From positions 12,152,001 to 12,216,000 of the forward strand of contig OW051497.1 of NCBI GenBank assembly GCA_932521035.1: DNA of 64,000 nt. Direction: 5' to 3'. The translations under genes were made by a program, and so were the position numbers. Origin of the DNA: Oscheius dolichura. Its lineage: Eukaryota; Nematoda; Chromadorea; Rhabditida; Rhabditidae. A model generated the notes under the pieces. The model was given only the letters and a program-made list of their open reading frames with translations. It made no database searches and was not told where the DNA came from. Position 1 is the first letter of the stretch. Each line of letters begins with the position of its first letter. Positions 47,217 to 59,401 of this stretch are shown here, in pieces.

Positions 47217-49301
47217 ATGGACACGTGGGACTTTGGCAATCAAATTATTATTAATAATAAAACTTATAACGTGAGTTTCCGACTGCGTATTAGAAGAGAA
47301 ATATAACATTCTCTTCTATTTTAAGATTTTTGATCTGCAGGCGTTCCTTTAAATGATTCAGACCTTGAAAACTGTTTGTGATACGTCACAAAACACCTGC
47401 TAGGGAAGTGGGTAGATCTCCCTTTGCCCTTGATTCATTTCTCGACACAATGAGCCGCAGCCCCCGTTTCCAGGCCGGAATGACCGTCGAAGGCGATTTT
47501 TGTGACACGAGCCCATCAGCTGACTTCACTGATGTCCAACTCGCATTCCGTGCTTATGCCATGCCCATCACCTATATTTGTGGAATACTATTCAATTGCA
47601 TAAACATCATGGTCTACACTAGGAGATCGGTAGGATACCTTTAAATACCATTTCATAATATTGATTCTAGATGAGACGGCAGCCTATTAACTGGTTCTTC
47701 CTGGCTCTTAGTATTAGCGATCTGTCGGTGCTGGTTTCATCCTTCTTTGTCTTTTCCGTGCCTGTCTATGCCGAAGGATGCAATCGAACTGGTAAGGGCA
47801 ATTCTAATTACGGCTAGGGAAAACATTGCAGGCGCTTTGATATCCGCCTATTTGATTATCTTCTTCTATCCCATTGCACAGTCTTCTTTGACCTGTTCCG
47901 TCTACCTGACAGTTCTTGTGGCTCTACATCGCTATGTTGCCATATGCCATCCCTTCAGCGCGGTAAGTTAACCATCTCTCCTTGTTTACTCCAATTATTT
48001 CAGTCCCGAAGGATTAACAGTAAAAGCACCGTACGAGTGCTTGTCCTCATTATGGCTGTTTGGTCATTTCTTTTCAATATTTCTAGGTGGTTTGAACTTA
48101 CGATACAAAATTGTGTAGCTACAAGGTACTGACTCATTATTTACTATGTGCAGAAAATATGTTCAGAAACAATATCACACAAGTTATTCCCGTGGTTATC
48201 CCCACGGAATTCATGGTTGGGCAGAAGTACACCATCTACTACCGTAATGGGGCATATAGCTTCGTCATGTTTTTCATGCCCTTCTTCTCTCTCATCTACC
48301 TCAACGTCAGGATTATTTTCGCTATTAGGGAATCAAGCAGAACATTGGGAGGATGTGAGCAGCTTAGAGGATCCTTAATGACGACTGCTTTCAGTTATTA
48401 CCCAGGAGAAGACCCTCGCCATTTCTGGAAGACAGAAAGCGGATGTTGTTACCGTCGCCGGCCCCACTACTGTGTCGACGGCGTTGCTAAAGAAACCGGC
48501 CAACACCCATTGCGGGTATGCTTTTCTCTCTTCTCTCACCAGACATTGAGCTAAAATTTCAATCTCAAAATATCAAAATCTACTAATTGTTTTTGCATAT
48601 GAAATATCAAGATAATGCTAGTAGATGCACCTGGTTGGTTGCAAATAACGGGTAGCCATTGTTTGTTTCCGTCTTCCCCCTGCACAGAAAAGGAATGTTT
48701 TTCAGGAACGATCGGTCTAAGGAGCAAAACATTAGTCTGATGTTAGTGGCTATTATGACCTTCTTCATGCTCTTCAATGTTTTGGCCTTCATCAACAATG
48801 TAATGGAGCTAATTGGGGCCTACAGTGCCAGCTTCATTGAGACACTTCTCGTGGAGATCTCCGCCCTTTTGGTGAACCTTTGGGGAGCGTGTACAATCCT
48901 CGTCTACATAGCTTTCAGCTCCAAATATCGGAAGGTGGGTGTCCTCTAATCCTAAGCCACCACGCATCAACATGTTCAGGTACTTTTTGAAACGGTCGGA
49001 TGTAATGGACTAAAGAGATGGTACACTCTAAGAAGGGCAACTGGTCAGGCGACCACGAGCGGAGTCCCCGAGACACAAGACTCAAGGCTTATTGAATCGC
49101 AAAGGGTAAGATTGTTCGTTCTCATGAATAAGTGACAATGTTCAGCATCGAAGTATCTGCTCGAAAACAGCAGGAGCTCCCTGTCTGCGAATACCCGACA
49201 ACCGTCGCTATTCGTCACGAGATGTCACGACGAAGAACAACGTAGCTATGAAAGAGTTATCACCACTGAAAAGGGCACAAACAGTCGAAAACTCCGATTA
49301 A
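47217..49301 (+). CDS. Rhodopsin-family GPCR, FMRFamide-receptor-like
   Basis: Seven-helix receptor of the plasma membrane, probably for a neuropeptide. The first exon MDTWDFGNQIIINNKTYN joins in phase 0 across a 203-nt intron to AGMTVEGDFCD; the NKT glycosylation site suits an extracellular N terminus. TM1 contains YICGILFNCINIMVY and TM2 LALSISDLSVL. TM3 ends with HRYVAICHPF in place of DRY. TM6-TM7 follow MLVAIMTFFMLFNVLAFINN and LVNLWGACTILVYIAFSS, where NPxxY is replaced by CTILVY. Helix 8 is FSSKYRKVLFE. The C-terminal tail is long and basic, with Ser/Thr. Third-loop exons were joined in the frame that keeps TM6 open. An internal ATG at 47450 is an alternative start. An acceptor (catcttcag) ends 2 nt before the chosen ATG. 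Confidence 0.87.
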
Positions 49302-49418
49302 AATAGACCTTTCTACAGTAGCCTAACCATATCTCCCACTGTCTGTTCCTACTGGCCAATGCTATAACCGGTTGTATACATTTGTCTGATCTCTATTGTT
49401 ATGATCTTTTTCGCATAG

Positions 49419-49424
49419 AATAAA
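49419..49424 (+). terminator. Polyadenylation signal of the GPCR gene
   Basis: AATAAA about 120 nt past the receptor stop codon. Confidence 0.6.
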
Positions 49425-49590
49425 GCTTTCATTTTTGTACGGAATGCGTCATAAAAGGGGCAATTAGCAGCAGCACACACTGTGTGGAGTAGCTAATCGT
49501 CTCAGTCGTCCACCTTTCACAAATAGACGAAAACTGCGTGGGTTTTTTTGTTTAATTTGAGTGAGTCAGTGGTATCATCTGGGGCTGCGC

Positions 49591-49603
49591 GAATGTTCCC
49601 GAA
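49591..49603 (+). promoter_or_regulatory. Heat shock element
   Basis: GAAtgTTCccGAA, three perfect inverted nGAAn units, the consensus for trimeric HSF. It is 340 bp upstream of the small heat-shock ATG, with a TACAAATA sequence about 35 bp downstream (49636) as a possible TATA element. It indicates heat or stress induction of the gene to its right. Confidence 0.75.
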
Positions 49604-49944
49604 CGGCTGCATTTACATAATCATCCCCTTGTCAGTACAAATACGGGCAACAGTAGTCATTTCTCACTTCAGATTCCATTCTTTCTCTCAAAAGAACGGT
49701 TAAAGTATGTGCATGCATCACTTTTTCGATGTTCCGCGTGGGTGGAACTGTTGGTTTTCGGATGCTTGCTCGGCGGATTATAATGAGGAGCAGTCGCTTT
49801 CAAATAGACTCCTCCCTGGTTATCACATTTCTTGTCGCTGACTGTTTGACCAGTTGCCGCTCACTGCGCAACTTAGTCAAAAACATGCACGCTCCTCCGA
49901 CTCTTCTCCTCTTTTCCTTTAAGACAAAGTGTCCTTCTTTCAGA

Positions 49945-50571
49945 ATGGATCGTCGGCTTCGCTTCGGGCCTCCCTTCTCTCCTCTTATGGGATTCGGTAA
50001 TCGTTTCTTCGATGACTTCGACTTCGACCGCAACTTCACTCGTCCCTACTGGAACGATCACTCCATGCTCACGGCACACAAACTTGGAACTGCCGTTGAT
50101 GTGAGCTCATTTTCTCGATCCAGCCAAGCGTGAAAGGAAACTACCCTGATTCATGGCTTCTCGCCTCTTTCACCCGAATAAGGATGTTTCAGGTTGTTGA
50201 TAACGACAAGGAGTACACCGTGTCTGTCGATGTTTCACAATTCGAACCAGAGGAACTCAAGGTAGCACTTTCGTGTATTGCATAACATTGCGAAATTTAG
50301 GTCAACATTGTAGACAATCAGCTCATCGTTGAAGGAAAGCATGCCGAGAAGACGGATAAGTATGGAACTGTAAGTAAAGCCCGAAAACAAGGTTTACCCT
50401 CTTTTTTAGATTGAGCGTCACTTTGTTCGCAAATACGAACTGCCGGCAAATGTTAAGGCAGAAGAAATCAAATCTGATCTTAGTAAGGAGGGGGTCCTCA
50501 GTGTTCGCTATGACAAAAAGCCAGAGCAGCAGCCAAGAGCTATTCCCATCACCATCCATCCCAAGATCTAG
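49945..50571 (+). CDS. Small heat-shock protein (alpha-crystallin/HSP20)
   Basis: ATP-independent chaperone that holds unfolding proteins. Exons 49945-50100, 50193-50261, 50301-50369 and 50410-50571 sum to 456 nt, 151 residues. The N terminus is short and Phe/Arg-rich (MDRRLRFGPPFSPLMGFGNR). The alpha-crystallin domain runs from about residue 53 (EYTVSVDVSQFEPEEL, then LIVEGKH, then HFVRKYELP) to the conserved KEGVLSVRYDK, followed by a C-terminal IPI-type motif (AIPITI) used in oligomer assembly. Two introns split the domain between beta strands. An acceptor (tctttcag) ends one base before the ATG. A perfect HSE lies upstream and AATAAA at 50609. Confidence 0.95.
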
Positions 50572-50608
50572 CCTTGAGGATCCGTCGAATACGCTTTATT
50601 TATCTGAG

Positions 50609-50614
50609 AATAAA
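50609..50614 (+). terminator. Polyadenylation signal of the small heat-shock gene
   Basis: AATAAA 38 nt past the stop codon. Confidence 0.65.
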
Positions 50615-51354
50615 GTATTTTCCGTAGCATTAATTGTTCTATGTTCTATGTTCTATGAGATATTCGTCCATATCATCCAACTATTGTGTTGAAGCAGACG
50701 TCCTTGCCCAGTCGTCAGTAGTCTGCTCCATGCTAAGCTCTCTAGTGCACCAGTTAAATTTAAATTGTTTGCGCATTAACTTTGTCTCTCGCTTGAACAT
50801 TTTGGAACACTCACTCCTCAAATAAGAGTACATCGTTAGGCACAGTGGCCAATAGCTAATGTTTATTAGGCAATTAGGTTCTATGATCACTTCCGTTGTT
50901 TTAGCACTGCGTTATAGGTCAGTAAATATTATATGACTACCCTGGTATTGAATAATATGGTTAGACGATTATAATCAGAAGATTTTACGTGGCTCAAATT
51001 CCTAAATTAAAGTTTAACACTACTGAAAAGGTTTAACCAAGCCCAGTTTACTCTCAATTTTGATAGATGTGCATTTGCGTACCGCATTTGTACCGACGAC
51101 GGAAAAGCATGTTTAAACAGCTACTTTTTCTTTACAAATTAGCCCATATTTCTTTAAGAAAAGCGGAGATGTTAGCGCTATTAGAAAGCACTTAAAAGTT
51201 TAAATACTGCTTCTATCGATTAGGCGCTGTTTAATTATAAAAAAGCGAATACTCCATTTGCTTGTTTATTTTCCTCTTTTTTTTTATTAAACACGAACTG
51301 AATATAGAATAAATTTCAAATTTCAGGGCAGCTAAACCAGTGCCACTTTGGAAC
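50615..51354. other. Intergenic, AT-rich
   Basis: About 740 bp between the heat-shock gene and the RRM-like gene. No gene seen; probably the promoter or outron of the gene to its right. Confidence 0.4.
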
Positions 51355-54300
51355 ATGGCTGATGACGGTTTGTCCAGCATTTTTAATATTGGAACCATTG
51401 TTATTTAGCTATTGAACTTGATTATGAGGAGGAGTTACACGAAGAGAAAAGCGAACCGGTCCGTACAGAGCTTCCTCAGAGATATAAGGTTGGTTTTCTA
51501 ATAATATAATAGAAAGATTTTGAAAATATTAAGCAAATTTGAAAAGAAAACTGTTATTTTCACTCACAATCCTTTAAAATACTTGCTCTTCAGAGAATTT
51601 AAAAATACGATTGTATACTGTCCTCCAAAAACTTATGCAGAGATCAGATTCCACGATTGGCTACCCTATCCGCTGAAAATATCATTTTTACAAACATTGC
51701 TCACTTTCCGTTGAAGTGCTCAAATTTCATAGCAATGACGATAATTCCAAGCTATATTTGTCCTGGGGTGGAAATATACTGACATTTTACCCAACGGGCT
51801 GCTTTACAAAGAAATGAATAGAAGGTTTCTGGGCTGGGGGTTGCTCTCTCTCTCTTAGAATGCTAGGAACAGACGCCCCCCTGATGCTTCCCCAATGACC
51901 TTGTTGCCATGAAAAGGCTTTTTGCAATTTCATTTCTACCAGCAATCTTTGGTCTTCCTTTTTCCATCGACTAGAACAACGGCTTGGCGCAAAGGAACGC
52001 AACCCTGCGTGACACTGCGCTGTGTGGCAGATTGATCTACGCCAACCCAAATTCCTCATTTGTCAATTCCATTCAAAAAACTGCAAGAGATTCATTACGA
52101 CGGGGCTAGAATAGTGCAAAGACAGCAAATACGACAGGATAAATTATCGATTCGGAGGGAAAAAATATCCCCTGGCGCTGGTTGGGACGGGCCTATTTCC
52201 TCAGGGCATATCTTATGCCTAAACTAGTGTTCAAAGACCCGGCTGAGAGAGCCAAGGATTCCTCGAAATGATCGAAAGTCAATAGGTAGCCAAGCGGCCT
52301 AGAGTCAGATGAGATTTTAAGGATTGAAGGCCATTTGGCTTAGCAGTTTTTCCTTCGCCATCTGTAACTCCAGCTGGGCCCTTGAGAACCAGAGTAAAAA
52401 CACTTCTTTTAGTCTCAGCGCCTTAAATGGGTAAAAAAGAAAGGCGTCTCCTCCGACGTTTCCCCAACGCGAAAGTACAGATTGTTTAATGTTTTACCGA
52501 ACAAATTCGCAGATTTGGCAGATCACAACTATTTGCCGTGAGACATAATCTTGTCATAATCTGTATTTACTCATCTTGATAATCTCTGATCCTCTCGCGG
52601 GGCCACACAGAAAAGGTGAGAATTCTCTCTAAGAATTGTCTTCTCCTTGCGCCAAGGTCAATCCCTGCTCCTCACAGAAGAACAAAGATACAAAGGGCCT
52701 ATTGTATCCACCACGCGTCTCCTTTGATGAGGTACTCCTGTCTGTCTATGAGGATTCCCCCACGAAAAGCCCTTTTTTCCTCCTAACTTCCGGGTTATTA
52801 TAAATGGCGGGTAAGGTTTTCATCATCGGGATGATTCTAAGTGTCATTTTGTTATTTCCTTTGACCATTGCTGCATAGCGCCGTAGGCACAGCATCGATT
52901 GCTGCGATGTGCGTGGTCATGTATGGCCGCGGCAAGCCCCGCCCACTCTCTGCCTTTTCTGTCCCATGCCTCTGACAGAGAGGGGAGAGAGTCTCCTCCT
53001 CATCTAGTATTTCTTCCAGCCGGCGCCAGGTTGGGTGGATGACGGTGTCCCTCATCCTCCCCACACACATAGTGTGAGTTTTTGGGGCCCCAACGACTAA
53101 TAGCATAATCCCCTCTGGTGCCCTCTCGCGGGGGCACACCATGTGCAAGCCAGATGTGTGAATCTACTTCATACGGCTCGCAACATCCTTTTCCCAATGT
53201 TCCCCTCTCCCAATGTGTTGTATTCGCTTAATTGCGTTGTGCGGTACTCGTCGCCTGAGACTTTCGACTCAACCTCTGGTTATGGCAGGTGAGCAAAGTT
53301 TCAGGTGCGCGAGCTTCGCGCATCCATATTTATTTAATATCCACGGGTGGCCTGACTGTTTATAGCGGAGAGTGGTAGTCTTGCTCTGTCCATAAAATAC
53401 TCAGCATGGAGTGAGAGAGAAGTTCGTAAATCGATGCGAAAGGAGGCTGTTTTCACGTTGTTACTGTTTCGGCAGCCCCGCTTAAGTGATCTCAAGTTTC
53501 TCGTCGAAATGGGGGCAAAATCTAGAGAAGGCGGCAGGCAGCCGTGGCAAAGCATCAGACCTTCAGAATATTTGATTATGATCGATATGTCAGGAGAGAG
53601 ACATCTTCAAATGGCACGAGCACACCACTGGGGGGAAAACGTTGTTTCCTTTAGAGGCGACGAGAGAATGAGCAATGCCGGTTCCGGAAGTCTCAAATGT
53701 TTGCCGAACCATAAGTTTATAGCTAAAAAGGGCAATTTCCTCTGTTTTGATTAGTTGTGGACAGCCTAGATACAAACTTTTGATTTTCTGATCTCAGAAG
53801 AACACTTTTCATAATTATACCAACTCCTGTGATAAACAAAAATGACGAGCTCATTCATTACAGCGTCAGAATCCGCCTTCAATCTTCTCTGAGGAGTACA
53901 AGAAGACAGTGGAGATTCAGGACGAGGCGTCCCCTCCTCCGCCATCCCCGGTTGTTTGTGAAAATGTAAATGAGGAGGCTTAGCGCCGTTTTAGAAAAAA
54001 TCAGCGGAACCAGAAAAACGTATTGGCCTCTTTGCATCTGGGCGAATATCCGTAGGAAGACGAGTTGCTCCGGATAAGGAAAAAAAAGAGGAATATACTA
54101 AATATAACGTAAGTTTACGGGGAGCAAGCTCTTGCTGACTTCGGGGTGTGTATGTTACAAGTCGGCTAATCCTCTTGATGCACTACCCGCAGTAAGCAAT
54201 AATCGAATCGTGGAGTAAGCGAGCCGTTGTGTGTCGAATGTTATTGGGTGCTGGAATAATTAGTGCTCGCGGGCTGCCACTCTGTTGCATATTAGCAAGC

Positions 54301-57300
54301 TTTGCCCCCGGGGGGCATAGACACTGATTCCGAAAAACTGTTCTCAATCTCTATCCTTCAATTCTTTTTTACCCAAAAAAACAGCTGCGCTCTGGTCGAT
54401 CAATCATCTTCATGCGGACACATGGTAATCGCGCATCGCTGGGCCGGTTAATTGCTCTAGGTAGTCCACTTTTCAACTCAACCCCGTGTTCCAGTTGTGA
54501 AATTGCGGAACTTTCAAAATTGACTAGTTTTTCTTCCCCTAGCGAAGGGGCTGTAGACGTGGCGAAAGACATTTCCCACCGGCGCAATAATGGCTATATT
54601 AACATTCCCACAACGGGCAATTGTATAGACTACAGTATCCAGATGGCTGAGATCAACGACTGTGTTTGGTAATCCCGTCAGGTCTGGGGGATTATATACC
54701 ACTTTCTGCATGCAGTGAGATTTCAAAGAGGGGCCCTTGATTAAATGGGATTGCCAGCTAGGTCCCAAGATGCGGGGGAGTCATCTATTCAAAGCAAAGC
54801 CTCTTCTTCCAAAAATACTCCCGCTGAACTTGAAAACAGATAAGCATCCGCCAGCCTAAATCTTCTTTTCTGTTGCGTAGACTGCCTCTCCCATCCATAA
54901 AGTTAATGGCTGGCACAATCCGCTCGGGGAATACAGTCGGCTGGTGGTAAAATTGTGGCGGCAGTAGGGGGGAACATATCTCTCCTCTTTGCATGCACAT
55001 CATGACCGATCTTCAGCTAGGTGAGATGAGATAGGAAGGAGATAATGAGCGTGCGGTGGAGGGGAGACATTGATCGGCACGGAAGGTTGTCAGTTGATGA
55101 CTGCGAAGGATATCACAGTTGATAGTCCCAGAGGGAGTGTTATTGGGGGAGAAATAAAGCAGAATTTTCTATTCAGGACAGCTACAGTGTTTATGATAAC
55201 AAAGAGGAAGATGATGATAAAGAGGTGGAGAAGGTGGTTGACAGCGATAGTGAGGACGAAGCCCATTTCAGAGGGGCAAACCCATCGATGAAGGGATATT
55301 TTCCAGACGTACGCTATTTCTTGTAAACCTAGACAAATGCTTTTAGTTCCCTGTCAACAGAGCAGCTGTAAAAGAGGAGCTCAAAGTCACAAATCAACAT
55401 TTAAGGAATACAATTGTTGTTGACGGAGTGGAGAATCTAACGCCATACGGTGTGCTCAAGTAGTCAACATGTTATATCTACTCTAATGACAAGTTTAGGG
55501 TATTTGGGGATCACACCCCGATACAACTGCAGCCCATCAACAACCGTTCGTGTCTAATCCGATTCGAGGAGAAGCAGGGGCCTTTGAAAATGATGGTTGA
55601 GATGTCGAAATCACTGACGACCAATCTGCATCGTTTTACGGAACATCTAAACGATCACAAGGAGATCGTCCGAGACGATGAAAAGACTGAAGAGGACGTG
55701 GCAGAAGAGGGAGAGATATCCGACGACGAGGGCGAGGTGATGGATGCCGGAATGGTTAAGAACTATGTCTACAAGATCGGTTAGTCAGCCTTCATTCCTA
55801 ATGGCTCCAGAAAGGCATTATCCGGTTATGGCCTCGTCCTCCTTTTTCTTTTCATAATGTGCAAAATATTTCACGTTGCAATCACCACAATTTGGAGTGT
55901 CTCCGCATTATAATTGCCCTCCCATTTTGGAACGGCACCTCGTTGTCTCCGGAATGTGGTTCAGCGTCTCTCTTCCGCGTCCCCTACAATTTTGGCGTGC
56001 GCAAATAGTATTGGTTATTGACGCGGTCTTCTATACTTCCCAGGTTCTCACAGGGCCAGTTCCAGTCGAACACAAATTGAGCCAATTGTGACACAGCTGA
56101 AGCGTGGTAACTTGTGTGCCTATAATTGGCGGAGAGGACTCTCACAGCAGACAAAATTGGGATATTCTGTTAACCTAACAAGGTTCTTTATTGTCCCACG
56201 TCGGCCGGGCGAGAGAGGGGATTTCCACTCATTCCACACAAAGTAGCAGTATTTGTTTCGGGAAGTTTGCGGCACGGTGTAGTTGGATCAAGTGTTTGTT
56301 CGCAAGTGGAAACTCAATCGGTTGGGTGGGACAATGGAGAGCGAGCTGACACTCCATGAGGCGAATTGCCACGGACACCACTCAAAACGATGCGATCTAA
56401 GGGCTAACCAAGGTTATACACACCACAAGAGTGGTCATTTTCATTTTCCCCCTCTCCAAGGCTGAGTAATTTGGTCCAGATTATAGCGGTGGCCTATACA
56501 AAGGGGGAGTGTCAGAATATTGCAGGTGAGGGTATTAGCTACCCAGGTTAATGCCTTCCTAATCCATCATCTGCCACCACGTCCTCTCTCGCTTCAAATT
56601 ATACGGAGATGGCAACGTGGGCTAGCCATACAAAATCAATATAGTCTTTTTAATGGGATACAAATAATATTTTTCAGGTTATCCGGACATTCGACAGACA
56701 GCACATGTTGTGTACATCAACAGTAGCAAGTACAGTATACCGGATAATAATTATCGAGTAGTTACTGCCCATGTTCCAAAGCGGAGGGCGCTACTTGTTA
56801 GATTTGCGACTGATAGAGAAGTGAAGGTGGAAGACGGATTAAGGATTTCTCAGACTTTATGTCTTTAGACATTCAACAACCCAGAGAAAGCCGTAGTCCT
56901 TCGCAGGAAAATTACGGACGCAAACGGCTCAGAATTTTGGACAAAGGGACAAGGCAAAGCCGGCCTGAACATATTCGATAAGGAAGGAAACGAATTGGAA
57001 TGGGATTTTGAGCACGACACTAGGTTCGAGATTTTCTCTAAACGTCAAGTCGTTTCTCTTTAGATTCTTCGAGGACGACGAGGCAAAAAAGGAGCCCGTT
57101 GAGAAGGAATGGGAGAAACCGGCACTTCAAGTCGGAATTAAAGGGGCTGTTAAAGTTAGAGGCAGAGGAGCGAAGCGGTTCCTCGGAGACGATTCTGAAA
57201 CTATGAACGGTGACAAAGAGGAACCCAAGAAGTACGTTCATCCCTTCTATTCTCTGTTTCATCCAACATTTCCAGAAAGACAACAAGAGCTGACGACTTG

Positions 57301-57339
57301 ATCTGGAGAAGGCCCAGCGGCAGTGCCAGATTTTCTTAA
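51355..57339 (+). CDS. Acidic nuclear protein with an RRM-like domain, NCBP3-like?
   Basis: Eleven exons (51355-51367, 51409-51488, 53864-53965, 53995-54108, 55177-55308, 55347-55459, 55499-55779, 56678-56820, 56869-57023, 57064-57231, 57276-57339) sum to 1365 nt, 454 residues, with phase kept at every junction. The start MADDAIELDYEEELHEEKSE is acidic, followed by PSIFSEEYKKT and a Pro-rich piece. A central fold reads TIVVDGVENLTPYGVLKVF, then NNRSCLIRFEE and an amphipathic helix, compatible with an RRM (strand 1, helix 1, strand 3). A long acidic run with EEGEISDDEGEV follows. Next comes RALLVRFATDRE and a Lys/Arg/Gly-rich tail (VKVRGRGAKRF). The order RRM-like core, acidic block, LxxRFAT resembles the cap-binding subunit NCBP3, but the match is weak. 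Introns of 2.4, 1.1 and 0.9 kb are exceptional here. An acceptor lies 29 nt before the ATG. Confidence 0.7.
51489..53863. other. Long intron of the RRM-like gene
   Basis: 2.4 kb, by far the longest intron in the window and more GC-rich in its second half. No nested gene is supported; a 106-codon plus frame at 53434 looks like chance. Confidence 0.4.
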
Positions 57340-57955
57340 TTTATTTTAATATTTCTTCATGTAACATCCTAATATTACTGTACTCATCCACCTCTTCGTG
57401 TTGTGATTGTATATTCTCTCCTAATATCGGAAATCCAGATAAATTTCCTGTCGCACTTGTTCTATTTTGACATTCTCTAGAATAATTTGCTTCGGGCCAA
57501 TTAAGGTTTACGAGCAATACGACTATATTGAACCTGCATGGGTAAGCGGAGGCAAAACGGGGCCCTGAAATGGCCAAGGAAATATTGAAATTTCCCTTCA
57601 AGTCGTCCAAATTGTATCCAACGTCCCCCCACAGCCTTTATTATTCCAAAAAAAGAAAGTGACGGTATCTAAAATACAACCTCATACACAACACAAACAC
57701 AACAATTTCCGCTTATTTACAACCAGTGCAGATAAAATAATAAGCGGAATAAATTGAAACCTTTAGCCAGAAGATGAAATTCCCATAGTTTGTGTTCTGA
57801 TCTTTAAAGATATATGCCGACCGATATTATTTTCATAGTACCACACCTAGTGTCATGGAATATTGCGCTGATTGTCAATTACGGGCTGCTTAATCGAAGT
57901 GCATAGCCAGCTGTTTTCACCTTTCTATGCAGGGTGGGCATATGCCTTATAATTT

Positions 57956-58095
57956 ATAGAAGCCGGACGCTATGACCAAAAACTGACCGTTCTCCATTTT
58001 CATGGAGATATCCTCATCGCCGATTTCTATTCTCCTTGGCGCACCGTCGACACCACCGAACACACCGGAAAGCCCAATGCTGCTCAGGTAAGTAT
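57956..58095. other. Isolated coding-like exon, strand uncertain
   Basis: Open on both strands. Plus: acceptor tttatag, then AGRYDQKLTVLHFHGDILIA, then a consensus donor (cag/gtaagt). Minus: GLSGVFGGVDGAPRRIEIGD followed by FLVIASGFYKL and a stop. The plus strand has the better splice sites; the minus reads like a protein C terminus. I could not link either to other exons with phase kept. Confidence 0.35.
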
Positions 58096-58809
58096 AGTCC
58101 TTCCTACTGGACCCTAATCTGACCATCCGATAAGGGCGCTCCCCGGCCCCATGTGATTACAGTTTTGCTTCACTAAACCGTTATCTCTGCTGCCCTCTTC
58201 ACCGAATGATATTGTCATTTAATTTGCCGTTCATGGGATTGACCTGGGTCAAAGTTTAACCTTTTTATTCAAAAAATAAATATTTTCCAATAATAAATAA
58301 TCAGCCCGGGTCTTTCATAACAGTTCTCATTATGATTCATTCCTTTTTTTGTTTGGGACCAACTGTTCCGGCGCCATAGGAAGCATTCAACTTTTCAACA
58401 ATTATTCTCATTCCCAAAAGAAATTTTATGCAAAAAATCACGTTAACGATTTCATAAAATAACTTCTGATTTCATAATATTACCCTGTTTTGTCGAACTA
58501 TACGGCAGCGTCTTGAAAATTGTTTTCTGCTCTTGCTTACAGAAGCTGGCATTTCCTTCTAGACTTTTTAAAGTCAGCATATCACATTAAAATGCAGAAT
58601 CGTTGTAATCCCCGGCTTGTAATCCATATATTCTTTTGTCACGCGTAGAAAACGGAAAGATGCTTTGGCGGCCTACGAGGTGGGATCTTCCGCCCTAACT
58701 TATGATGTCATTGAAACCCAGATGTTCTCCATATGTCAGTTTCTTGTGTAGAAATGTTTCAAGCTCTCAATTTGTACGCTCTTTGGCTCATTTATCAACA
58801 ATTGTCTGT

Positions 58810-59157
58810 TTAGTGTGTTCTGTGTTCTGCAAAAGGCTGTGAGTAGTAATTGTTTAGCGCTTTCCCCTCGTGGTTAGTCACCTTCCAGTTTGACTCAGGT
58901 AAAGGTGCGATAAAGGCGATAACTGCAAATGCGATAATGGCTTTCTTATTGTATTTCGACTGCTGCTCAAAATAGTATAGTTGGCTGTTGTTACAGGCTT
59001 TTTGCATGCCTAGCGTTGGCGGGCATTTCCTTGTTTTCTTCGGTATGTTATGGATCGCTATTTCCAGTAGATAGGACAGTTTTACCCTAGTTATTTCACA
59101 AGGAAGAGAGCGCAATTTCTCATCATTTAAAAACTTCCGCTTGAGCACAACTTCCAT
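58810..59157 (-). CDS. Putative small membrane protein
   Basis: An uninterrupted 115-codon frame starting MEVVLKRKFLNDEKLRSLP, with one hydrophobic segment (AIIAFAVIAFIAPLP) near residue 75 and a His end. The ATG follows directly on an acceptor-like tttatctag, as for many certain genes here. A potential donor after EITR (gtaaaac) could make the ORF only a first exon. No family recognised. Plus-strand exon candidates flank it, so it could also be a chance frame. Confidence 0.35.
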   Translation of the reverse strand: MEVVLKRKFLNDEKLRSLPCEITRVKLSYLLEIAIHNIPKKTRKCPPTLGMQKACNNSQLYYFEQQSKYNKKAIIAFAVIAFIAPLPESNWKVTNHEGKALNNYYSQPFAEHRTH

Positions 59158-59401
59158 CTAGATAAAAAGAAACACGTCCACCTTACTACCTTACACATAT
59201 TTTCCAGCTGTGTGTGACGACGTGTTGACAATGTAGACTTCTGAGAATACCTGAAAAACGGTACACCTGTTAATGAACAATATCAACTTGCTGACATTTA
59301 ATCTGGAACTATTCTTATTCGCACTTTTCCCTTTAATGAGGTCAACTATATGCAGCTTCTCATTTTAAAGTTATTTTAAACAATTAAATCGTATATTATA
59401 G

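Noticed and set aside
53434-53754. 106-codon plus frame inside a long intron
   Set aside because: No family match, no splice context and a composition like random sequence.
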